Source: Candidatus Kaiserbacteria bacterium
GTDB taxonomy: Bacteria; Patescibacteriota; Minisyncoccia; Phycocordibacterales; UBA918
DNA: 7,676 nucleotides
Assembly: GCA_007117575.1 (NCBI GenBank)
Contig: SKGH01000016.1
Location: 1 to 7,676, forward strand
Reading direction: 5' to 3'
In this document: piece by piece, positions 1-5,525 of the stretch
How positions within the stretch are numbered: position 1 is the stretch's first letter
Layout: each line of letters opens with the position of its first letter
Position numbers and translations under genes: made by a program
Notes under the pieces: generated by a model
What the model was told of the DNA's origin: nothing
Databases searched by the model: none
Seen by the model: the letters and a program-made list of their open reading frames with translations, nothing else

Positions 1-31
1 AAAGAAATTCGCCAAACGCGTAAGCCCTGAT
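1..31 (+). mobile_element. Right end of an insertion-sequence-like repeat (copy 1, truncated by window edge)
   Basis: Bases 1-31 match 5433-5463, the right end of the miniature element, at 29 of 31 positions (differences at 12 and 25). The segment ends in AAACGCGTAAG followed by CCCTGA, which is the terminal inverted repeat. The rest of this copy lies outside the window, so whether it is a full insertion sequence or another miniature copy cannot be told. It has the same orientation as the other two copies. Confidence 0.75.
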
Positions 32-60
32 TTTAAGATCTGGTGTGGCATTCTTAGATT

Positions 61-91
61 TAGTGAAATTTTGAAACAGAGCAATTCAAAA
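61..91 (-). terminator. Weak terminator-like hairpin after the thioredoxin-CcdA gene
   Basis: Ten bases past the stop codon on the minus strand, a 7-bp inverted repeat (TTTTGAA at 69-75, TTCAAAA at 85-91) with a 9-base loop is followed by only three T residues. The stem is AT-rich and the T-tract short, so termination here would be inefficient. No stronger terminator is visible before the repeat at 1-31. Confidence 0.25.
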
Positions 92-100
92 GCTTAGAAA

Positions 101-1330
101 CTAGAAGAGGGAGCTAAGATAATACACACCAAAACCCAGTAAAACAATAGCAGCACTTAGGGTGGCACCTTTTACAAAACGACCTGATGACCCCCATAAT
201 TTCATTGAATATACCGCCATAATAAAAACAATTATTTCCACCAGTAAGTAGAAAAAGATGAATATGGCAATATAACTTAAATATGCAATGGGAGTCAGGT
301 TCATGGTGGCCAGCATGCCGGCAAAAGTAACAGGAATCGCTGCTGAGCATGGAAATTCAACTATTACTATTACTGAAGCAAAAAGAGCTATTGCGCCGGC
401 TATAGATAGTTTTTTACCACTATCAAAGGCTCCTTGCATGGTTTTTGAAACAGAAGCTACCCATTGACCGGTTCCGCTTTGGCAGGTCATACCGTATTTT
501 TGAAATCTATAGAATTCACGAATGAAATAGACACCTCCACCCAGTGCGATCATACCAACCAATATTTCAAATGCCGGTAAAAGTGGTGCAATTGTTATAA
601 ACAATCTGTGCCAAAGTAGTATAAGCAACATGTACATTGATGCCGTAATGATCAGAAAAATGCCACCGTACAATATGATCAGTTTTCGGGACTGAAGCTT
701 AATCACTATACTCAGAATGAGAAGTAGAGCACCGATAGAGCATATGTTAAATCCATCTAGAAAACCCAGTAATGCAGCTAAAATAGGCATTGAAAAGGTC
801 TCTGAGGAGACTTCACCAATCCATGGAACTGAAAAAAATTGACTCTCAGTATCATAGTCTGATTTTTTGGCGGTGGTGGCATTAATTGGTTTAGGTTCAG
901 TAGATGGTGTTTTTTTGTCATCTGATGTATCAGACCACGCCATTACAACCGCTTCTCTTATTGAGTTTGTTACATTTTCATTAAAACCCAGAAAGAAATG
1001 TTCGCCATAAAATATGGCCGGCACTTGTCCACGCACAGGCTGAGCTTCGGGGTACATGTCATATAAATGCCCCACTTTATTTACTTCAGATCGTTTGGTT
1101 AGGTCATATTTCTCAATAATTAGATCAGGAAAATCATTTTGAAGTTCTGCAAGAAATACATTCATTCGCTGACAGGCCGGGCAGGTTGGAGAGTATAAGT
1201 AATGAAACACACTATCCGGTGTGGTGGTGGTTGGGACAGTGTCGGCGTTAGTGGTCGGTAAACCAAGGTTGCTTATAATGATCAACATTATTCCCAATGT
1301 AAAAACACGCAAAATTTTAAGTATAGACAT
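101..1330 (-). CDS. Exported thioredoxin-fold domain fused to a CcdA/DsbD-like transmembrane electron transporter
   Basis: Predicted membrane thiol-redox protein of 409 residues. Residues 1-29 look like a signal sequence or N-terminal anchor. A Thr-rich stretch follows, then a thioredoxin-like domain (about 40-130) with the active-site motif CPAC at 50-53 and a likely cis-proline in GQVPAIF (P104). A polar linker (about 132-175) leads to a hydrophobic domain of six or more membrane segments (about 180-407). That domain carries one cysteine in its first helix (GFNICS, C197) and one near the fourth (EFPCSAA, C328), the layout of the redox pair in CcdA and DsbD. By family knowledge, such proteins pass electrons from cytoplasmic thioredoxin to extracytoplasmic thiols. 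The order thioredoxin-then-transporter in one chain is inferred to make a self-contained relay. The ATG at 1330 has AGGA 8 bases upstream. Partner substrates are unknown. Confidence 0.8.
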   Translation of the reverse strand: MSILKILRVFTLGIMLIIISNLGLPTTNADTVPTTTTPDSVFHYLYSPTCPACQRMNVFLAELQNDFPDLIIEKYDLTKRSEVNKVGHLYDMYPEAQPVRGQVPAIFYGEHFFLGFNENVTNSIREAVVMAWSDTSDDKKTPSTEPKPINATTAKKSDYDTESQFFSVPWIGEVSSETFSMPILAALLGFLDGFNICSIGALLLILSIVIKLQSRKLIILYGGIFLIITASMYMLLILLWHRLFITIAPLLPAFEILVGMIALGGGVYFIREFYRFQKYGMTCQSGTGQWVASVSKTMQGAFDSGKKLSIAGAIALFASVIVIVEFPCSAAIPVTFAGMLATMNLTPIAYLSYIAIFIFFYLLVEIIVFIMAVYSMKLWGSSGRFVKGATLSAAIVLLGFGVYYLSSLF

Positions 1331-1338
1331 GTTATTTA

Positions 1339-1373
1339 TCCTAACATTATAAATATCCTACCGCCAAAATCAA
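1339..1373 (-). promoter_or_regulatory. Sigma-70-type promoter for the thioredoxin-CcdA gene
   Basis: On the minus strand a -35-like TTGATT (1373-1368) and a perfect -10 TATAAT (1351-1346) are separated by 16 bases. Transcription would be expected to start near 1339, leaving a leader of about 9 bases and cutting off most of the TTAGGA Shine-Dalgarno-like site at 1344-1339. Either the mRNA is nearly leaderless or a second upstream start is used. Confidence 0.55.
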
Positions 1374-1400
1374 GTCTAGTATTGGAAATAAATAATTTCT

Positions 1401-1430
1401 GAAACCGGGGCCGGAGGTCCTGAGGCAGAG
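1401..1430. other. GC-rich block in an AT-rich intergenic gap
   Basis: About 70% of these 30 bases are G or C, in a gap that is otherwise strongly AT-rich. The block contains the near-palindromes CCGGGGCCGG and AGGTCCT but no long stable stem. It follows the DUF3137 stop codon on the minus strand and precedes the promoter of the next gene. No T-tract follows at once, so it is not a standard terminator; its role is unknown. Confidence 0.35.
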
Positions 1431-1443
1431 TTGGTTAATATAA

Positions 1444-2469
1444 TTAACGAAAACGTACACGTATATCTTCTATAAGGTGTAGTGTGTGCATGAAGGGTAC
1501 GGCGGTTTTCATGACGTAGTCTTGCAATTTCTTCGTATCAAGACTAAAAGGCGAAAGCGCTTGATTAATGAACATTGTTCTGTCAGGAAAGAGTATGTAC
1601 ATATGGTCAGCTATAAACGATATGCGAATATTTACTTTTTTCTCATGCCACCAGTCATACAGATCAGACATGAACGCCGGAGTTAAGATGTATCTTGCTT
1701 CCGTAGGGTTGGTGGTTGCTACTCTGATTTGTTTGTTAAATTGATTCCATTCCATCTTGGTTTCTTGCAGACTCGCGCCTCCGGTGACGCTTCGCCAGAA
1801 ACTGGTGTGGCCAAAACCCTGACTGTCGCCTCTGGTGGAGATGAAGGTTCGTCCTTCGAGTACGACTGGTAATTGATAAGAGACAAATATGCCTTTAAAT
1901 ATTCTTTTTACTTGCCTATTTTTACCTGAACCGGATACGTGTTTTATTTCCATCTCAGTCATTTCGCATTTGGTATTGTAGACCTTAGTAATGAAATAAT
2001 TGTCCATTTTTGTTCTGTTGCGTGGCTCGGTTATTAACTGTGAGTCATCCAGTAGGGCGATTATTGAATTTTTTAATTGCGAACTTTTACGAACGTGGGT
2101 ATGCTCTCCCTCTAAGTCAAAGACTGAAAAAAGTTTTGGAAATAAAAATTCGTTTACTGTAGCAATATATTGCGGTGAGAATCGGTACCATTTAAAAAGT
2201 AGTATACCGAGGTAAATAACTATCAGGTATAATGTTATTAATAGCAAGGTAAAAGCATTAACAAAAAATGAAATCACTATTAACAAACCAACACAAATGA
2301 TGATTTTGTTGCGAAGACTTACGTAGTACTCAAAGGCGGACATGTCGCTGTCCTCAGAAACTTTCAAGTTTTTTATCTTAGTGGCACTATCATCGTCCCA
2401 CAAATTTGTTAACTTATCTCGTACTGCCGATTCATTCGGAAAAGTCTTTTTGAATTGATGTTGACGCAT
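1444..2469 (-). CDS. DUF3137-family membrane protein
   Basis: A 341-residue protein. A cytoplasmic-looking N-terminus (1-52) is followed by two adjacent hydrophobic helices (about 55-70 and 73-93), a hairpin that would place the large C-terminal domain on the same side as the N-terminus. The C-terminal half has motifs I associate with DUF3137: FKGIFVSYQLP followed by GRTFI (about 191-210), then PTEARYILTPAFMSDL (about 255-270), then a strand-rich segment ending in YILFPDRTMF (291-300). The function of this family is not established; members often lie near LemA genes, but none is seen here. The ATG at 2469 has no Shine-Dalgarno site. A second Met at residue 43 (MSAFEYY) is possible, but the promoter position favours the longer form. 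Assignment is from motif recognition, not a search. Confidence 0.7.
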   Translation of the reverse strand: MRQHQFKKTFPNESAVRDKLTNLWDDDSATKIKNLKVSEDSDMSAFEYYVSLRNKIIICVGLLIVISFFVNAFTLLLITLYLIVIYLGILLFKWYRFSPQYIATVNEFLFPKLFSVFDLEGEHTHVRKSSQLKNSIIALLDDSQLITEPRNRTKMDNYFITKVYNTKCEMTEMEIKHVSGSGKNRQVKRIFKGIFVSYQLPVVLEGRTFISTRGDSQGFGHTSFWRSVTGGASLQETKMEWNQFNKQIRVATTNPTEARYILTPAFMSDLYDWWHEKKVNIRISFIADHMYILFPDRTMFINQALSPFSLDTKKLQDYVMKTAVPFMHTLHLIEDIRVRFR

Positions 2470-2474
2470 GAATT

Positions 2475-2503
2475 ATTATTATGCAGACTCATTTTTTTAT
2501 CAA
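2475..2503 (-). promoter_or_regulatory. Promoter for the DUF3137 gene, predicted leaderless
   Basis: On the minus strand TTGATA (2503-2498) and AATAAT (2480-2475) are spaced by 17 bases; each differs from the sigma-70 consensus at one position. The expected transcription start, 6-7 bases after the -10 box, falls on the ATG at 2469. The message would therefore lack a leader, which agrees with the absence of a ribosome binding site. The region is AT-rich, so chance matches are possible. Confidence 0.5.
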
Positions 2504-2610
2504 ACATGTCACACCAAGGAGTATAATCATGAAAGATGGTCTGTTTGTTTATAAGTAGAATGAAAAAGTTTGATGAGTTTTAAAGATTTATCAATATAGT
2601 AATTTTTACT

Positions 2611-3927
2611 TTAGTCTAAAGATTCAATTATTTTTATTCTGTCGATGTCAGTAGGAAAAGCAGAGCGCCAAAAGGGTCTTATTACAGCTGACACTCTTTC
2701 AATTGCTTTGTATTTTTCACGAATTGACTGTAGAGCCGTTTCCGGCGATCCTTGCAGATCAGACAAAAAGTCTGATTCATCAAAAGTCCACACCAAGTGG
2801 GCTCTGCCTACTAATTTGAAATCAATAGAATTAAGTGGCTTTAGATCAGAGATCGCTACCGTGCTACTTGCATACTCAAAGGTTAGGTCGGTAGTGGCTT
2901 CATTTAACCTAACGGGTTCACCTTGGTAACCCGGAACGAGTTGATAAGCCAGAAAAGATGCAAAGTCTTCTTTGTTAAATATAGGTATTTGTAGGGTGGT
3001 TTTTTCTTTGATAGTAGCTAAATCGGAGCCCATTTCCACTGTCGGTAAGCTTTCATAAACAAAAACCTGCGCTCCGGTTAGCATTACATATCCAGCCGGT
3101 TTTTCGTTTTCTAATCTTTCAATTAGTGAATTGCGTAACTCTGTTCTCAATGCCTGTTGAGCGGTCTGTAATTCACTTTCCTCAACTACTACCTGAATAC
3201 CATCAAAACCACCCTTCATTGAGTCAACAGATTCAGCAGTCACGTTGTTAAACTCCGGAGAACCTGAGAATCCCGGTATGGTAAAAGTGGTAGGCGCAAG
3301 GTTGTATTCATTGCCTGGCTGGTCTGCAAATACGTCTGCTTGAGTGACACCTGGCACGATCTCTCCATCTTCCCCACGTACATATCCGGGAACAATGGCC
3401 GGGTCGCTGATACGGAAAACAAGACCGTTTTCAGACTCAAATCGGGTATTTGTAACCAGACGAATAGGTTCGGTTGTGTGCCTGTTATAAATAAGTATTT
3501 GACCTCTTGCCTGCTCAGTGACCTCTTCCTGACCAGTAGCTCTTACCTGTTTTTCACCGCTGGCATCCAGTGACATTATTTCGTAGTGCAGGTCTGTAGC
3601 TGATTCACCTTTTATAAAAGCGGTAAATTCGGCGTTTACAGTCGAATTGTTGTTACGTGGGTGTACAACAACTTCCGCACCGCTACTAATGTAGCTTATA
3701 AATATTCCTCCTCCCAATACAAGTATAAATATCAGTGTTGCCCAAACATAGCCCATTCTCGATTTTTTTCTTCCATCTGTAAGTTTTATTTTCTGTACTT
3801 CACTATCTCCCTCAAGGCTGTTGTCATGTTCTGAAGACTCGTGTAAAGAAGCGCGACGCCTTTTTTTTGTTTGTGGCGGTTTGATATCTTGTAAATTCCA
3901 TTTCTGTTTCATACTCATATTATACAT
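2611..3927 (-). CDS. Single-pass membrane protein with a baseplate J-like extracytoplasmic domain
   Basis: A 438-residue reading frame. The N-terminus (to about residue 58) is charged and cytoplasmic-looking, with a KKRRR cluster at 21-25. One membrane helix follows (about 59-80), then about 355 residues outside the membrane. Residues about 140-210 read like the core of the baseplate J/gp47 family: RGQILIYN, then LVTNTRF, GLVFRI, VPG and a final GNEYNL. Phage proteins of that family build baseplates. In Patescibacteria, similar bitopic proteins occur outside prophages and have no known role. No other phage gene is present here. The first ATG (3927) lies within the -10 box, so the in-frame ATG at 3912 (MKQKWNLQDIKPP) is the more likely start, giving 433 residues. 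The gene follows the actin-like gene after 65 bp, suggesting a functional pair. Confidence 0.7.
   Translation of the reverse strand: MYNMSMKQKWNLQDIKPPQTKKRRRASLHESSEHDNSLEGDSEVQKIKLTDGRKKSRMGYVWATLIFILVLGGGIFISYISSGAEVVVHPRNNNSTVNAEFTAFIKGESATDLHYEIMSLDASGEKQVRATGQEEVTEQARGQILIYNRHTTEPIRLVTNTRFESENGLVFRISDPAIVPGYVRGEDGEIVPGVTQADVFADQPGNEYNLAPTTFTIPGFSGSPEFNNVTAESVDSMKGGFDGIQVVVEESELQTAQQALRTELRNSLIERLENEKPAGYVMLTGAQVFVYESLPTVEMGSDLATIKEKTTLQIPIFNKEDFASFLAYQLVPGYQGEPVRLNEATTDLTFEYASSTVAISDLKPLNSIDFKLVGRAHLVWTFDESDFLSDLQGSPETALQSIREKYKAIERVSAVIRPFWRSAFPTDIDRIKIIESLD
3919..3924 (-). promoter_or_regulatory. -10 box that decides the start of the baseplate J-like gene
   Basis: A perfect TATAAT on the minus strand (3924-3919) overlaps codons 2-3 of the longest reading frame. 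Six bases later comes the ATG at 3912, exactly where transcription would begin. This suggests a leaderless mRNA starting at 3912. The -35 region is poor (ATTAAT at 17-base spacing), so read-through from the upstream gene may also contribute. Confidence 0.45.
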
Positions 3928-3945
3928 AATGCTTTACTAAATTAA

Positions 3946-3960
3946 TCCACAGCATGTGGA
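3946..3960. repeat. Perfect 6-bp inverted repeat in the gap between the actin-like and baseplate J-like genes
   Basis: TCCACA (3946-3951) and TGTGGA (3955-3960) form a perfect inverted repeat with a 3-base spacer, centred about 30 bp upstream of the -10 box. The position would suit an activator or repressor site. It is too short to be a confident terminator and has no T-tract. Confidence 0.35.
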
Positions 3961-3992
3961 CGCATAAATATAAAGACGTTTTGGTTTATAGA

Positions 3993-5210
3993 TCAATCAT
4001 GCCCTACTTTTGTTTCATGCCAGTTATTGGCTAAAAGGTCAAGGGTGTAATCATCAGTTCTCGCTCTATTTTTTCTAACCAGTTCATTGTTTATAACGTT
4101 ATGTACCGTATGTTCTGTTTTTGAAAAAGAAACAGAAGCTGATTTTATTATGTCTTTCAAATAAGAAGTATATTTAGGTTCGGCATGAAGATATATACTT
4201 CTTGGTATAGTCAATTCATCATGACTTTCGGTAAAAAGTAATTTCAACTCTTCTGTATATTCTCCCTGTACTTTCTCAATCCCTTTTAACTGTTCCGGGT
4301 GGCGCTTAGATAGTGGTTCGCTATTTGAGTCACTAATCTGAGCCATTGCTTCGTCGTAGGTGCAAGAACACGTTTTAGCTAAGGCCTGTATCAGGTTGTG
4401 TATGCCAAAAGAGATGTAATTTGTTCTTAGTAAGACACCGTCACGAATAAAACCTATTTCGGAAGTTGTATCATTTACATCAATGATCACTGCTTCAAAT
4501 TGAGGAGGGTTTTGTTTTTTTACAATCTTATAAAGGTGATACATAAGAGGGTTTATGTACAGTTCTGTAGACGGAAAGAGTTTTTGGTGACATTCTGTCA
4601 CTGTATCAACGGTAGCTTGACCGGCAAGAGCTGTGAGTTGTACTATAAGTATAGAAGTTGCTTTACAGTGTAATACGTTTTCAACCGGATAGCCTTGTAC
4701 GGCTTGATGTATTATTTCTTTAAAAATTATTTCATGTAAGTTTTTGGTTTCTGATTTTATGATCTGCTTGACTTTTTCCTCTCCTATATTAGTAAGTTTC
4801 TTTACTAATTTTTGGTCAATAAGAAAAGGTTTGTCATCTGATTTGTAGTGTATTCTTCTACTGGTACTGATTACCCAAGGTGCTCGTAGTGACACAAGCA
4901 TGGAAACCAACTGTGCTTTTGGATATTTTTCATACAAAACTTTTAAGCCATCACTACTTAACTTCATTACAGTGTTCAAAATGGAAGCGTTTAGTCGTCT
5001 TACTATTTCTTCTTGACTCAATTCTGTATTCTTTCCGAGTATGTATTCTCTATGTTTCCATACCAAGCTGTCGGTGTCATTGTCGTTAGTTAAGGTGGGT
5101 GTGGTTATTCCAACACCTATACTCCCTGATGATATATCTAAAACCAGACAACATTCTCTAGTATGCTTTATAAATGAGCTAAACATAGCGTTACCGACAG
5201 TATAACTCAT
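3993..5210 (-). CDS. Actin-like ATPase-fold protein of the PilM/FtsA type
   Basis: A 405-residue soluble protein with the outline of the actin/Hsp70 fold as found in PilM and FtsA. The phosphate-1 strand-turn is CLVLDISSGSIGVGI (about 21-35, with D25), and the phosphate-2 equivalent is VIIDVNDTTSEIGFIRDG (about 241-258, with D244). The usual Gly-rich adenosine motif near the C-terminus is replaced by IYLHAEPKYTSYL (about 339-351), so nucleotide binding may be weak or altered. There is no membrane segment and no FtsA-like amphipathic tail that I can recognise. By analogy with PilM it may act at the inner membrane face and bind the bitopic protein encoded 65 bp downstream. The start is uncertain: ATG at 5210 or the in-frame ATG at 5186 (MFSSFIKHTRE), which lies 12 bases after a TATACT. 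The gene begins 34 bp from the miniature element. It ends in TGA, evidence for the standard code. Confidence 0.65.
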   Translation of the reverse strand: MSYTVGNAMFSSFIKHTRECCLVLDISSGSIGVGITTPTLTNDNDTDSLVWKHREYILGKNTELSQEEIVRRLNASILNTVMKLSSDGLKVLYEKYPKAQLVSMLVSLRAPWVISTSRRIHYKSDDKPFLIDQKLVKKLTNIGEEKVKQIIKSETKNLHEIIFKEIIHQAVQGYPVENVLHCKATSILIVQLTALAGQATVDTVTECHQKLFPSTELYINPLMYHLYKIVKKQNPPQFEAVIIDVNDTTSEIGFIRDGVLLRTNYISFGIHNLIQALAKTCSCTYDEAMAQISDSNSEPLSKRHPEQLKGIEKVQGEYTEELKLLFTESHDELTIPRSIYLHAEPKYTSYLKDIIKSASVSFSKTEHTVHNVINNELVRKNRARTDDYTLDLLANNWHETKVGHD

Positions 5211-5244
5211 TTTTTGTTACTGTGAGTAAATGTTGTTGATATAT

Positions 5245-5462
5245 TCATGACTTACGCGTTTCTGATGAAGTTCGAGGCGTTGACACAGCTATAGTTCCGG
5301 TAAACATTTATTACTAACGTAATAAACCAAAATCGTTTAGTCAGTCACGAAAGAATATAAATGATCACGGAAACTATAGCTGGGTGAGGCGTACTTGGTG
5401 GTACGATAAAAGGTTTGAGTAACGAAAGCAATAAAGAAATTCGGCAAACGCGTAAGTCCTGA
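5245..5462. mobile_element. 218-bp miniature inverted-repeat element (MITE-like), complete copy
   Basis: The ends form 17-bp terminal inverted repeats (5245-5261 and 5446-5462) matching at 16 positions, with a perfect 13-bp core of GACTTACGCGTTT. A subterminal inverted pair, CAGCTATAG (5286-5294) and CTATAGCTG (5374-5382), lies inside. No open frame of useful length is present, so any movement would need a transposase supplied elsewhere. The left 75 bp match 7553-7627 at 71 positions and the right 31 bp match 1-31 at 29. The flanks carry TAT on both sides (5242-5244, 5463-5465). With shifted ends, GATAT (5238-5242, 5461-5465) is a second reading, so the target duplication is not settled. The element fills most of the 315-bp gap between alaS and the actin-like gene. 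Confidence 0.8.
5307..5326. repeat. Internal perfect hairpin of the miniature element
   Basis: TTTATTAC (5307-5314) and GTAATAAA (5319-5326) pair over 8 bp with a 4-base loop, TAAC. The equivalent place in the longer copy (7617-7627 onward) lacks this hairpin, so it formed at or after the internal deletion junction. Confidence 0.5.
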
Positions 5463-5470
5463 TATTGTGA

Positions 5471-5510
5471 AATAAAAAGCCTTAAATACTATGTGATTAA
5501 AATTAAAGCT
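5471..5510 (-). terminator. Probable intrinsic terminator of alaS
   Basis: On the minus strand, 15 bases past the alaS stop, AGCTTTAA (5510-5503) can pair with TTAAGGCT (5485-5478) over 8 bp including one G-U pair. The loop is 17 bases, and TTTTATT (5477-5471) follows at once. The long loop and AT-rich stem make it a modest terminator, but position and T-tract are right. It lies between alaS and the miniature element, so the alaS transcript probably ends before the element. Confidence 0.45.
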
Positions 5511-5525
5511 ACAGAAGGATGTATT

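Noticed and set aside
1434..1448. Inverted repeat GTTAAT-ATA-ATTAAC over the DUF3137 stop codon as a terminator
   Set aside because: The 6-bp stem is almost all A-T and no T-tract follows on the minus strand; such dyads are expected by chance in AT-rich DNA.
1411..1450. tRNA-like stretch (AGTTGGTTAAT resembling a D-loop)
   Set aside because: No acceptor stem, anticodon arm or T-arm can be folded around it, and it runs into the end of the DUF3137 coding region.
1486..1686. Plus-strand open frame inside the DUF3137 gene, with others like it inside the baseplate J-like, actin-like and alaS genes
   Set aside because: They lie wholly antisense to well-supported genes, have no recognisable domain and no good ribosome binding site. 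They are shadows of the real frames.
2516..2558. Nine-codon plus-strand frame (MKDGLFVYK) with a perfect AAGGAG site 7 bases before its ATG
   Set aside because: It is the best Shine-Dalgarno match in the window but the peptide is tiny, is on the strand opposite all genes, and sits in an AT-rich gap. A leader peptide is unlikely because no plus-strand gene follows.
3943..3951. DnaA-box-like TAATCCACA
   Set aside because: It has one mismatch to the E. coli box, there is no cluster of further boxes, and no dnaA, dnaN or AT-rich unwinding region is present. It is better explained as half of the dyad at 3946-3960.
5280..5308. Outward plus-strand promoter in the miniature element starting from TTGACA at 5280-5285
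   Set aside because: No acceptable -10 box occurs at 16-18 bases, the longer copy has CTGACC at the same place, and the nearest downstream plus-strand sequence is antisense to alaS.
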